Positions 23,659-34,633 of a stretch of DNA of 64,000 nt are shown in pieces. The notes beneath the pieces are model-generated. The model ran no database searches. It was given only the letters and a program-made list of their open reading frames with translations, and was not told the DNA's origin. Numbering within the stretch: position 1 is the first letter of the stretch; every line of letters starts with the position of its first letter. Source of the DNA: Drosophila persimilis (Eukaryota; Arthropoda; Insecta; Diptera; Drosophilidae); NCBI RefSeq assembly GCF_003286085.1, contig NW_020825294.1, positions 10,500,501 through 10,564,500 on the forward strand. The letters are read 5' to 3'. Position numbers and translations under genes: made by a program.

Positions 23659-23949
23659 CGAACCACCCAGCAAAAACGAGAGAAAAAAAGAAAATTAATT
23701 TGCAATGCAAATTACTTTTAATAAATTTTATAACATTTTTTTTCTTTTCTTCTTTCCACTAGCAAAAGCGGGGGGTGGGGGATGTGGGTGTGGGGCAGCT
23801 GTTGCTCACTTTTTCCAGCGAGGGGAAGGCGTGGGGCGGGTGGGGCAAGGACGGGGAGGAGTAGGTGTCTCTCAATGCTCTCCAGACAGACGGCGGGCGG
23901 GCGCAAAATTAAGCGTCGCAACGGCATTTTATGAAGTGGAGAAGAGACT

Positions 23950-23973
23950 GGGGCAGGGGTAGGGGTAGGGGGA
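23950..23973 (+). other. G-quadruplex motif
   Basis: Four G4-G5 tracts separated by CA, TA and TA. Loops of 2 nt predict a stable quadruplex on the plus strand. The role is unknown. Confidence 0.6.
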
Positions 23974-24607
23974 GGCTGGCAGCACATCTGGGGACGGACG
24001 GAGTGCAACAGAGAGAACGGAGGAATGGACAACAGGAACAACCGATGACAGGGTGGATAATTTATGCCAGGGGTGGAACACCGAGGGGTCTGTTTCTTCT
24101 GTCTGTCGTTCGTTGGAAGCATTTAATGAAACGAACGAGAAAAAGAAAAAATCACCAGAAAAACTCCCAGACATTTGTTGGCCAACTTCGGAATAACAGG
24201 AAACTTTGCTTTAGCGCAAAAAAAAAAAAGCCCCCCATATAATGCAAAATAATTCCGATATGGGAAAGTTCTCGAACGACGAGGGTCGCGGGGGGTCGAG
24301 GGGCCTTGTTGTCTTGGCTTAATTGAAGTTCGCATAAGTTCAATATTTCCTTCCATTTTTGGATATAAACTTATAAACATATAAATATAAATTAACGTTA
24401 AATCACAAATCATTTCAGATGAAAGTGGTCGTGAATGTTTCAAATTATTTTTCATTTCAATCGTTTCCACACATTAAACACGGAATTGAAAAACGTATTC
24501 CCATTTCGAATGAGTGCCGCTAAAATGTTGTATGACGCCAAGAGGAAAATTGAAAAACAAATACCAAAAATCAAGCAAAAACAAATACAATATTATAATC
24601 ATCGTCA

Positions 24608-24610
<3 letters not shown>

Positions 24611-24639
<29 letters not shown>
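24611..24639. repeat. (GA)14 microsatellite
   Basis: Uninterrupted GA dinucleotides. CAGA tetranucleotides follow at about 24676-24699. Confidence 0.95.
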
Positions 24640-24641
<2 letters not shown>

Positions 24642-24748
24642 CGTGATGGATGGATGGACAAGCAGATGGAGGGAGACAGACAAACAGACAGACAGACGCT
24701 TCTGGCTGCCGGCTGACTGTTGACTGGAATGACATCCAGTCAAAACAA

Positions 24749-24779
24749 ATTTTACTTTTATTTTATTTTATTTTATTTT
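24749..24779. repeat. (TTTTA)n pentamer repeat
   Basis: About five TTTTA units. Confidence 0.88.
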
Positions 24780-25231
24780 CCTTTTGACAACATGCGGTGC
24801 AAGTTGCGGGGGTGCGAGGGGGCTGTACAGGTGTCTGCGACAGGTGGAGCACTACTCACGGAATGGCGAATGTGTGTCCCTGGCCCCAGGCCCCCCACCC
24901 CCCTCTGGGCGGATGACAAAATATGGAAGAATAAAAAAAGAATGAAACAATGTATAAACACACCAGGAGACGGGAGGGGGCCAAATGGGCGAAGAGCAAA
25001 TGAATATTGATGCCGTTTATACAGTGCTTAGCCATAATTATAAACAGTTCTTAGGGCAGCGGTGGGGCAGGCCTAGCAGCGAAAGTCGAGCTGGGAATCA
25101 TGCACACGACATGTATCTCGTTTTTTGCAGTTCTCGGTGATTCTCCTTTGGCAGCCTTCGCTTGTGCGTCTCTTAGGACAGCAAGGACATGTCTTAGAAT
25201 CCTTCGAAGGCACTTAAATAATTCCCTGCAT

Positions 25232-25263
25232 AAATTTCCCATAGGCGAATGGACACATTCGTT
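25232..25263 (+). repeat. Dispersed CCCATAGGCGAATGG motif with hairpin
   Basis: AAATTTCCCATAGGCGAATG leads into a perfect inverted repeat: CGAATG (25246-25251), loop GACA and CATTCG (25256-25261). Related copies lie at 26512, 27377, 38844 and 53867, all in the same orientation. The family is not one I can name. Confidence 0.65.
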
Positions 25264-26338
25264 CCGATAGGGATTTGTATGCTTAAAGTGAATCGCATTG
25301 GAATCACTATTAATCCCCAATAAATGTGAATGGAAATCTCTGAAATCTGTATACGAAATATATGACTCTGCTTTTGAAGATTTATCTTCGATTTTAGATA
25401 TCAAAAACTACCCATGCCATACAGTCATGTACCGTACTTTCATTGCGTGCCGCGAAACAAACAATACAAGTTGTTTTCTATTGGTTTTCTCTTCTTTTTT
25501 GTTTTTTTTTTGTCCGACTTTACATTTACATTTTAGATGGTAGATGGTAAAAGGCGGCGGGTGTTTTGTGTATATCAAAATTTTCAGTTTAGACTTTCCT
25601 GTGGGACAAATTGCATATGAGTGGTGTCTGTGGGGGGGCTCCTACTCCTCCCCCAGCACACACACATATACCCGATATTCCCCGCCTCTTTGGCCCTCTG
25701 GCCTTTTGGCAAAACGTAAATTGAAGTGTTTCCATTCTGTGGCGATTGCATATGGAAATTGTTTTGGGTTATTTTTATGTTTGTTATGTATTTGTAATTT
25801 AGTTTTTATTGATAGCCGCCCTCTGGCACCTCCGACTGCTGCCCCCCTTTGCCTTTCCTGCTGCTGATTCGTTGATTTTTCATGCGGTTTGTTGTTGCAC
25901 CTCTCCATACGTGCACTCCAATTCGAAATTGAGTGAGAAATCACTTTGCAAGCTCTGTTTTTAGATCTCTCTCTATTTATTTTGTAATTTAATTTATTTT
26001 CTTTGTTTTCAAGGGTATCCCAAGTGTCGATTAGCCCGATTAGTCCACTAAACGGCTTCAATCGGTGATTTCAGGCTTGGAAAGTTGGATTGGATTTTCA
26101 TAGTTGTTTTGTTTTGCAGAGAAATTTAATTAAAATTCCATATCCTGTTTTTAGGCGGATTGTTTTCCTTTTGCAGTTCGAATTGAAATATTGTTTCAAG
26201 AGCTGAATCATTTGATTTGGTTAAGGATTGGTAATCCGATAGGAGAACAATTATAACATGATAATTCTGGAGCACATCTCAATCACTGCAAACATTTTAT
26301 TGGGCAAACTTAAAGATCTGCTGAACACTGCAAGACTC

Positions 26339-26460
26339 AGGTCCGAGTACCGAACAGTCTCGGTCGCGTTCTTGGATTCGCGGGTCCGAGCGCACCCGAG
26401 CCACTCGCGGCGTGAATTCTGTTTTTGCATTCTCGGCGCCTCCCTCCTGCAGTCTCGGGG
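26339..26460. other. GC-rich CCGAG/CTCGG block
   Basis: CCGAG occurs at 26343, 26386 and 26396, and its complement CTCGG at 26359, 26432 and 26454. The block is CpG-rich inside AT-leaning flanks. Facing CCGAG and CTCGG words allow small hairpins. No protein or RNA was recognised. Confidence 0.5.
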
Positions 26461-26511
26461 CTGACCAAACGCTGTTCCACAGTTAAAATTTCACTGGAAT
26501 TCGCTGGGAAA

Positions 26512-26537
26512 AACTTCCGATAAACGAATGGACACAT
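26512..26537 (+). repeat. Dispersed motif copy (ACGAATGGACACAT)
   Basis: Shares CGAATGGACACAT with the 25232 copy and a diverged TTCCGATAAA in place of TTCCCATAGG. The right hairpin arm is lost. Confidence 0.55.
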
Positions 26538-26752
26538 ACTAGGTTAGGTTTTCACAGATTGCGCTTCATATTAGATTCTTTATTTATTCCCTTGTTTCTC
26601 TTGTGGAGTTCCAATTAATGCTGGACCTAGTTGGAACAGTTTCCAGCACTTGAAAAGTCAACTGTCTGTGGAGTCTGTGGAGTTTTGACCAAACAGAAAG
26701 AGAGGCGGAAAGAACGAGTTGTCACCAGCACACACACACACTCCTTCTCCAA

Positions 26753-26794
26753 GCTCCAAGCTCCATGCTCCATGCTCCATGCTCCATGCTCCAT
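26753..26794. repeat. 7-bp tandem repeat GCTCCAT, 6 copies
   Basis: GCTCCAA followed by five GCTCCAT. Because 7 is not a multiple of 3, three units encode a 7-residue period on the minus strand (MEHGAWS twice). That is a repeat artefact, not a protein. Confidence 0.95.
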
Positions 26795-26927
26795 TCCGTT
26801 CCCTGTCAACGGCGTTTGCCGTTTTTGTCTTCTTCTTTTTTTGCTGGTCTTTCACATTATTTCATTTTGTTTTTGGGCCAGGCCTATTCAAAGAGTGAGT
26901 CAGTCGGTCGATGGAGCAGCAGCAAGT

Positions 26928-26970
26928 GGGTTTGGGTTTGGGTTTGGGGATGGCTATGGCTATGGCTATG
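26928..26970 (+). repeat. (GGGTTT)n with G-quadruplex potential, then (GGCTAT)3
   Basis: Four G tracts separated by TTT (26928-26949), then three GGCTAT units. Both are period 6. The quadruplex would form on the plus strand, that is, the non-template strand only if the plus strand is the sense strand. Confidence 0.8.
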
Positions 26971-27376
26971 GGAGGATGATGATGGGCTGGTCTGGGGGCT
27001 CCTCCATTACCATAAAAAATAAAATATGCATACAAACAAATTTATTTCTCTATGGAGTGTGGCGGCGAAGGCAGTGAAACTTATTTAGGTTGTTAGATGA
27101 ACGACCGCAAGACGTCAGCGGCGGGAGGTGGAGTGTCGGCTCATTCCCCCTCCCATCTGCTTATGGGGGATTCCCCGCTACCCCACTACCGACCATCATC
27201 ATCATCGTCGTCGTATGGCTCTGTTTTGACTGTTGCGTTTGGTTAAACAGAAAAAAGAAAATCAACGAAAGGGAAAGAACACATTTACAGTGGAGCCTTC
27301 TACAAGTGTCCAAATGACACGAGTCCTCTGTTTCAATGCCACTGTTCCCACGTCCCACGATGTTGATTAGGTGTAA

Positions 27377-27402
27377 ATAATTTCCCATAAGCGACAGGCA
27401 CT
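27377..27402 (+). repeat. Dispersed motif copy (TTTCCCATAAGCGACAGGCAC)
   Basis: TTTCCCATAAGCGA matches the 25232 and 38844 copies. The part after it is diverged. Confidence 0.55.
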
Positions 27403-27801
27403 TGCGTTTCGCATGTCGCGAACAGAGACTCGTTTCGCACGAGTGATTCGGGATTGTTTCTGTCATCAAATCACGAAATGTGCCTGATCCCTGATTTGAC
27501 TGGTGATTTTTGTAATTATGGATTTTGTATCTATATTCTTCTCCTTCTGTAGATGTTTAAGGCCTTAAATTGAGTACCTATAATACTTCTGAACAACCTC
27601 AAGTGGTTCCAAATATGTATTGATCCTTAATGATTACAATTGACACTTTCACGGGGATTATTATAACAATTATTAATAGGCCTTTTGGCATTTAAAACAT
27701 AAATCGTTTTTAGAAGATTCTCGTATTTTTGGGCTTTCAGAGGTGGCATTTTCTGTCTTCTCTATTTCACACAATATTCAGGTGCCAGTCTCTACTACGT
27801 A

Positions 27802-27821
27802 CTACATATGTACATATGTAG
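27802..27821. repeat. Perfect 20-bp palindrome CTACATATGTACATATGTAG
   Basis: Each half reads as its own complement through a central GTAC. It could extrude as a cruciform or bind a dimeric factor; no function is shown. Confidence 0.9.
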
Positions 27822-28104
27822 ATTATATCTCAGGAAAGGATAAGTACTACGATGATTTACTCTTCCTCAGGATAGATGTACTGCCCATTTGGGTCTATAA
27901 AATACAGATTCGTGTATTTTCTTTGTCCAGATTTGCACTCTAATGAATTTACAAAAAATGGCCCAATTCGAATTACTTTTATTACACACAACAAAGAGTC
28001 CTGATTGCTTTTTACGTATCAAAAGGGTTTCTGTTTTCGGAATTAAGACTATTTTCCATTAGAGAAGTTCGACTGTACTCCCTACAACATAATCAACATC
28101 AGCA

Positions 28105-28142
28105 GCAGTAGAAGCTGGCAACAACAACAGCAACAACAACAA
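28105..28142. repeat. CAA/CAG (opa-type) trinucleotide repeat
   Basis: Mixed CAACAACAG units. Similar patches lie at 28412-28440 and 45117-45160. They are not part of a supported coding frame. Confidence 0.8.
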
Positions 28143-29771
28143 GTTGTGTCGCACAACAATCAGTCACTCGTGAAAAAGTTTTTCTCTCCCATTCTCTTCC
28201 TGTATCGCTATCTGTGCCCCGTGTGCCCCTCTCCCAAAGAGAGAACCGTCTCTGTCTCTCCGTCCGTCTCTCCGTCTGGCTGGCTGGCTAACCGCGGCGG
28301 CATTTGGCGCTTTTGTATGTCACACATTTTGCACCGCACTCCCTGCCCCCGGCTATGCAACAAAATGTTGTTGCCCCACGCGTTGTTGCCTCTCGCCGTG
28401 ATAAGAGCAACGGAAGTGCAACAACAGCAACAACAACAGCGAAAACCCTGTTTTTATATATGAAAAGTGTTAGAAAAAAGGAGGAAGAAAAAACCCGAAG
28501 GTGTAAAATGGAAAGCAGAAATGAGACAAGCGCGAAAAATAACGAGAAAACCAAAGCGGCGGAAGGAAAAATCTTGATTCTAGTTTCTTTTCACGGGGAA
28601 ATTTTTTATAGAATTTTAGAGAGGGAGAACAGAGAGGCAACAAATGGAAGGAGGGTAAAGGTCAGTAAATGTAAATGCGATTAAGTAATTAAACGCTTAT
28701 GACTGAATGGACCGAGAATGAATGAATGGAATACCCCAGTGAATGAATAAAGTGAATGAAATCAACCAAAGAATGAAGGAAAATCAAGCTTCCGATGTCG
28801 AAGCATCAGATACCCTTACAGATGCAACGCTCTTAATGAGGGATAGTGTATGAAGAGGCCTTGTTCTAGCTACCAGAAAGTGGAAAAACTTTAGGATCAA
28901 TCTTCGAAATCGGAGAAACTTCATTTCTATAAAGAATAAACTATCAATCTGGAGTGCTTTTGGCAACTAAATCATATTGGTTCCATTCTGGCGACGAACA
29001 TCAACAAAAATAAGGGCCAAAGGCCTTTCCCACTTAGGGAAAGTGCTAGTAATAGATGTTATCGAGAATATATCCACAAACTTGATGCCTTTTTTACTGC
29101 CAAAACTAAAATACTCTCCACACTCTTTATATAATTATTCCTACATTATTTGGAATACAAGTGGAGTCCTCTCTCAGCGAGGCTCTCTCCTCGAAATCAC
29201 AGGAGTAACGGCCGACAAAGAAGGCGAGTCCGAAGTACGGAAGGGAAGCGTACTCGGAGAATAATTTCTTAATGATTATAATGCCCCAATAATCGTTTAT
29301 ACTCAATACTCGAGTGATGTTAACTTGAGAATTGAATTGCCATCGCAAAGAATGGTATTTTCAACTTTTATTGAGTTTTATTAACCATTAAACCCGGGCG
29401 TAGGACAGCCAATCTATAAATATTACTAGTCATTAAAATATACAATTATGTGGCCGACACATTCCTCCCCAAAAGAAACCCCAGTGTGTATTTGATTTTA
29501 TTTATTATTCAGGGGAAATACCAAGTAAACATATCATATCAATCGATTCAGCAAACCGCAAACTGTTTTCTTTCTTTCCATTTGGGGTTTTCCCCATGAT
29601 TTGACATTTTCTTTTGGGGTGGGGGGACGCGCAGCTGTGGAATGCTCTCGACTCTGACCGTTGACCCCATTAATCCGACCCATCCATCCCACCATCCCAC
29701 CATCCATCCATGCGGCCACTTATCCCCACAAAAGTGGCCCCAAACTTATTTCCAATATTCGCGCAGGGGGC

Positions 29772-29796
29772 GACTGACTGACTGACTGACAGACAG
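29772..29796. repeat. (GACT)n tetranucleotide repeat
   Basis: Four GACT units, then GACA units. Confidence 0.9.
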
Positions 29797-29875
29797 AAAG
29801 AAACAAATGAAATGATTCATGAAACATTTGGCCAAAGCAAAAAAAGCTTAAAAAAAATGAGAGAGACCCAACGAT

Positions 29876-29940
29876 TGTTGCTGCTGCTTATGGTTATTGT
29901 TATTGTTATTATTGTTGCTGCTGTTGTTGTTGTTGTTTAT
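29876..29940. repeat. TTG/TTA/CTG triplet repeat
   Basis: About 20 triplets of TTG type with TTA and CTG variants. The complement is CAA/CAG. Confidence 0.85.
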
Positions 29941-30047
29941 TGATACATGGAATCCACACACACAATATGGTTTGTTGTTGTGCAACGTTGTACAAATTAA
30001 AAGCAATTTACAAGCAAATACTCGTAAAAGCCAAGAAGTCGAAGTCG

Positions 30048-30095
30048 CAGCAGAGCAAAGCGGAGCAGAGCAGAGCAGAGCAGAGCGGAGCAGAG
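30048..30095. repeat. (GCAGA)n pentamer repeat
   Basis: About nine AGCAG-type units with two G substitutions. The same pentamer, in one orientation or the other, recurs at 47391, 48026 and 63571. Confidence 0.88.
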
Positions 30096-30425
30096 GAAAA
30101 TGTGTCAACGAAACGAATGAACGATAATTATTTCCGCAATTTTTTTCGCCCAGGTGACAAAAAATTACTCTCTCTCTCTCTCTGTCTCTCTTTCTTGCCC
30201 CCGCTCGCTGTCTCTCTGTCTCTGTCTTGCATTCTGTGGCATTTTCCCTTCTCTGTTGATTGTTGGGGGAATTTCCTCAACAGAACAAATTATTTATTTA
30301 TTTTTATTTTCTTTTCCACTGACAACAAACAGCGAAACATCGAAACATCGAAAGCAGAAAAGACAACGAAAGGAGGGAAAACCGCGCGGAAAATGTTTAC
30401 ATTTGATATATCGACATCGTTGCAG

Positions 30426-30470
30426 GATATTTTCAGATATTTTCAGATATTTTCAGATATTTTCAGATAT
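30426..30470. repeat. 10-bp tandem repeat GATATTTTCA, 4.5 copies
   Basis: Four identical decamers and a final GATAT. TTTT runs recur every 10 bp, in phase with the DNA helix, which favours curved DNA. Confidence 0.95.
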
Positions 30471-31642
30471 ATATGTACTATATAGGCAGCCCTATATTTA
30501 TATATGTGCACTTCTGCAGTATGTGCAATTTTAACCCATTAAACCATAGCCAAAGCACGCCCCTTAACCCATGCTCTCAGACTTGAAGGTGGGCAGGATT
30601 TTAGAATTTCAGAGTAGTCCAACGACTACAACAACACAACAATGAGCGGCAGTTTCTATTATTTTTAATCATTTTTTGGTTTTCCTAGTATTTTTAGTTT
30701 TCTGGTATTTTCCGGGAAAATACATACAAAAGAAGTGAACTATGAAATGGTGAATTTTCTAAGAAAATCTATTCGCAGTTTTATAGAAATTTTGCAATTT
30801 TGTTATATATTCTGTTCAGGGAACTCTTCGATTGTTGTTTTTTTGTAATTAACGTAATCTTCTATAGAGACAAATCATTTATTAAGTCGAAAAGTCAATG
30901 GATTTCAGTTGAAAATTCTCTGCGAATAGACATTTCATTTGAGGGATAACAATAGCCCTTTTTAATAGCCGACATTCTTCATGTTCATTATCCTTCCGGT
31001 CCTGGACACGGACTCATCCGGAAGGCTCATTTCAGTTGCACGGCGAGTGGCGTGGGGGAAAACTTTAAAGTAGCGAACACTCTTTGCCCCGAAAACACAC
31101 AGAAAAGCGAATCTCTCTCGCAGTCAGCCCCCAAAAATAGACGGCCTACATTTCAGGCCATACCTCAGCTGCCGGCTTTCTCCCCTCCTCTAGGAGCCCT
31201 CCCCCCGCCGCACCCCTTTTAACCCATTTCGAAAAATACAAAAATATCTTTAGCGAAAAGTTCAATAAATGCTCCATTTCCATTTGCAAGAAGAGAGGTT
31301 TCCGCCAGTCCCACAAGTCCCGCGCTCTCGACTGAAATTACGACCGTCAACCCGATTGCCATTGGTCGTTGGAGAGTGGAGAATGGAGAATGGAGAGAGT
31401 GTGGAGAGTGTGGGGAGGGCTTAGTCGAGGGATCCATGGACCAGAGGGACTTTCCGCGCTTTTCATTTGATGTGTTTTTTCCCCCCCAGTACACTCCCAT
31501 GTCCCTGTCCCTCTCACTATCTCTGCTCTTCTCTCCCTCTCCCTCTCTGTCTCTGACTCTGTCTCGTTCCCATCATCGGACTAGAGCGATTTCCTGGCAG
31601 CAGCAGGAGGCTCAACAGTAAAACCGGAAAATTTTCTACTTC

Positions 31643-31702
31643 CTGACTGACGAACTGACGAATTGACTGAGTGAATGACTGACTGACTGACTGACTGACT
31701 GG
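31643..31702. repeat. (GACT)n repeat, degenerate then perfect
   Basis: Variant GACT/GAAC units are followed by about six perfect GACT units. Confidence 0.88.
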
Positions 31703-33055
31703 CAAAGGACTGTGTAGGAAAATGCACTGAGAAACACACACAAAACATACACAGAAACAGAACAAGTGAGGATGCTATGGATGGATGATATTACAACCGA
31801 AGAATACTCTACTCCCAGCTTAGACTTTAAAACCCATCAAAAAGAGAGACCAAGGGGCTTCAAAAGCTTACTTTTCGTATTCTGTCTTTAATCATTATGC
31901 GATTGGTATTTTTAGATACTATGAACGCTTAAAGGGGTTCCAAATCTGTACTCTGTATCTGCATAAACATGTAAAACAACTCTCTAATCTTATGATTTAT
32001 ATGACAAATACTCCAACTATTTCCATGCCGCACATTTCGTTAGATCGCTATCTCTCTGTCTATCCCTCCGTTAGATCTCGCTCACTCCACCAGGTGGCGC
32101 TTCACAAAACGAGGAATAGCTAGAGTGGGGCCGCGATATATGTAATGGATGATCCGATTGGAAAATGTTTCTGCTAATAAGTTTCATAAGTATCGTTTGC
32201 GGCTATAACCCATCTAAATTTGGTTGGTTTCCCTCGTAGTCTTTGGACTATGCCATCGTATACAATCTTTATGTGGGAATTCAATATACCCCACGAGTTA
32301 TAGGCACAGCAGCCCAAAATGGGAGCGGACAGCGAAAGCGAGAGAGAAAACTCAAATGAAATGCGTTTCTATATCTATTTGTAACTGTGTGGAGATATTC
32401 TTTTTTCTGCTTTTTTTGCTGCCAAGTTAAAATTTCAGTCCTACAACCCCTAACACCCCCAAACCCCCCGTCCCGGCCACGCCAGCCGCACCCCACTGCC
32501 ACTCAACGGGCATAAAACTCTTGAAAATGCTTTTGCTCGTAAATTTTGAAGCAACTGGGAGACGAGAAGTGGGCCAGGACCAGAGCCAGAGCCAGAGCCA
32601 GGCCCAGGACCAGACCAGAGCCCGGACTGGTAGAAGAGCAAGCGCCGCCGTATCCCTGCAGGCGTCCAGTGGATGGCTGCTGTTGTTGCACAGTGGCGTT
32701 GGAGGGGGGTGGGGGGCCAAAGGGTTGCAAAGGGATGCAGGACATTGCCGCAACAATTGTTGGCTTGCCGCCGTCGCACAGTTGCCATCGTCATGCAAAT
32801 TTATTTTCAAATGCGGCAAGGAAAAGAGAGCCATGTGTGCAAACATCCTGCTCGTCCCCATCCTCCTTTCATCCGCTCTGTATAGCCCCTGCCCCCACCC
32901 CCCCCTCTCTGGGTCGCCCTCTATCGCCTGGCAATAAAGTAAATTTCGTGGAAAATATCTTGTCGCTTCTATCCACATGCAAACACAGTGCGTATCAAAA
33001 TGATAATAATCTATAAATATACTTATAAGAATAGATTCAGCAACGCTTTATCCCG

Positions 33056-33091
33056 TATATCGATGATTTATGACTTATCGATGACTTATAG
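33056..33091. promoter_or_regulatory. Cluster of ATCGAT/TTATCGATGA words
   Basis: Two CGATGA-TTAT units, one reading TTATCGATGACTTAT. CGATA-type words are bound by DREF and BEAF-32 in flies. The exact TATCGATA core is not present here, so the call is weak. Confidence 0.2.
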
Positions 33092-33229
33092 CCGCGAAAG
33101 CGCTGAAAGGCAGTCTCAGTGAGTGTTCAATCATCATTCAAAAGAGGTTTATTCTCCAGTTATTACAGAATTTTCTACAAGGAAGCTTAACAACGTTAGC
33201 GAACATGGATAGTTGGCTTCCAAGCTTAA

Positions 33230-33265
33230 GAGTTATCGAGAAGGTTCGATTTCTACCGATAACTC
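33230..33265. other. 9-bp stem hairpin GAGTTATCG/CGATAACTC
   Basis: Arms at 33230-33238 and 33257-33265 with an 18-nt loop. It is short for a microRNA precursor. Confidence 0.4.
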
Positions 33266-33638
33266 AAATCTCTGATGGGAATCCTGTGACTCTCTCGATG
33301 AAGAAATTCTTTAGAGATGCAAAGTTGTTGCTATCAAAAAATAAAGTCGAACAGAAGACTGATTTCTGTCTGTCCTTGTGAAAGTTGTTGTTTTATTTTA
33401 CTACAGAATCGCCGCCTATCGTCTGTACATATATATATATATCGTTATCGCTAACATATCAACAGGGATACATCACATTCTAATCCATATAATATGCTCA
33501 GAGCATACAGATTTACAACAATTTCTTTAAGCTTTGCATTCGAAATGAAGAAATCAGTTTGAGTCCTCGAAATAAAATAAAGGATACGTACTAGCAGAAG
33601 CTCAGAGCCAAAAGCTAAAAAAGGATTAATGGTAGCCA

Positions 33639-33665
33639 CACACAAACACAAACACAAACACAAAG
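33639..33665. repeat. (CAAACA)n hexamer repeat
   Basis: About four ACAAAC units. Confidence 0.85.
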
Positions 33666-34043
33666 AGAAACACACACATCCCCATAACCATCTCCATTTC
33701 CCATTCTCTTGTCTATTTATTTTGCTGTTCTATAAATTGTTTTGCATGTTCTTTGCTCTCCTCTTCCCTCTTCCACCTCTCTCTCACTCTCTATGCACTC
33801 GTTCGCTGACTTGTGTGCTTGTTTTTTTTTTAGCATTTTTTGGGTTATAATTCAACATCGAAAAGCTGATAAGATTATAGTTGAAATATGAGTTTGCTGC
33901 CCTCACTCGCACTCGCTTTTCTCCCCCACTCCCCCTCTCTCCCAGTCTCTCGTTTGTTTTTTCATAATCTTTCTTGTTGCATTTTAACCCCAACCTTTTT
34001 ATTCTGCTCACTTTTCCCTCTGCTTTCTTGTCTGTTGGTGGAT

Positions 34044-34080
34044 GGGGGAGGGGGGGGGGGGGGGGGTGGGGGGGGGATGG
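34044..34080 (+). repeat. Long poly-G tract
   Basis: A GGGGGA lead is followed by a 16-G run, T and a 9-G run. It is the longest G homopolymer in the window and a strong quadruplex former. Run length may be misassembled. Confidence 0.9.
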
Positions 34081-34252
34081 TTTATTCATTTCACTATTTA
34101 TTTGCGATCACGTAGCTCTTCCCTTCCCTTCCATGAATTGCAGCAAAAAAGAAGAACAAAATATGAGAGCTCACAATTTCTAGGAATTTTCATCTCTTTT
34201 CTGCAAACAGAAACGAACGAGCGGGAGAGAGAGGGAAATATTAAATACCCAA

Positions 34253-34273
34253 GGTCGACGGTCGACGGTCGAC
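34253..34273. repeat. (GGTCGAC)3 heptamer repeat
   Basis: Three exact 7-bp units, each carrying the palindrome GTCGAC. Confidence 0.95.
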
Positions 34274-34633
34274 CAACAGAATGTAAATAAAACGGAGAAA
34301 CAATATCAGATTAACTAAGGTTAAGTATATTTTGTGGGAATTACACGTAAATGGAAATGGAAATGATGAACGGGGTGGGGGTTGGGGTGGGCGTGTTAAT
34401 TACTGCCACATGCCCCGCACCACACACAGGTGCACGTTGCACGTTGCACGAGTTGGTGGTTATCTTACTCCCACACTTCGGGACTTCCCCGTTCCCGCCA
34501 TCCGCAGGCATTTATCACACCACAGACGGCAGCAGGGCTCCCCGCTTCGGGGTCTTATGGAGGATATAAAGGGCTCTTAGGTAGGAATCCAGATGGGAAA
34601 GAACGGCGATACATTGGATAGACATGGGTCCTG

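Larger units (their letters stand above)
22620..25130. other. Non-coding, purine-rich tracts and G-rich segments
   Basis: Includes a purine run at 22634-22668, AATAAT units near 22690-22735, an 18-bp purine repeat at 23624-23658, G-rich sequence at 23768-23990 with a quadruplex motif, a GA microsatellite at 24611-24639, CAGA units at about 24676-24699 and TTTTA pentamers at 24749-24779. An 87-codon plus frame at 23248-23511 begins at TTG and has no recognised domain. Confidence 0.55.
25130..29460. other. Non-coding stretch with dispersed CCCATAAGCGAA motifs and even-composition blocks
   Basis: Three copies of the CCCATA(A/G)GCGA family lie here (25232, 26512 and 27377). There is a CCGAG/CTCGG-rich block at 26339-26460, a 7-bp repeat, a G-quadruplex motif and a perfect 20-bp palindrome. 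The segment 28795-28900 contains GATACCCTTACAGATGCAACGCTC, which resembles the ATACCCTGC end of the 22.2 kb duplication and may be another remnant of a dispersed repeat. No gene is supported. Confidence 0.5.
29460..33000. other. Non-coding, GACT, TTG and pentamer repeats
   Basis: Holds GACT repeats at 29772-29796 and 31643-31702, TTG/TTA triplets at 29876-29940, GCAGA pentamers at 30048-30095, a CT tract at 30170-30190, the 10-bp repeat at 30426-30470, GA units at 31371-31415 and CCAGAG hexamers at about 32580-32610. Frames of up to 183 codons at 32427-32978 overlap on both strands in GC-rich, stop-poor sequence and are not convincing. Confidence 0.55.

Noticed and set aside
26627..26809. Minus-strand peptide with repeated MEHGAWS as a repeat protein
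   Set aside because: It is the direct translation of the 7-bp GCTCCAT microsatellite.
30130..30160. Plus-strand TTTTTTTCGCCCAG/GTGACA as a ratchet point
   Set aside because: The acceptor is fair but GTGACA is a poor donor and no second donor follows.
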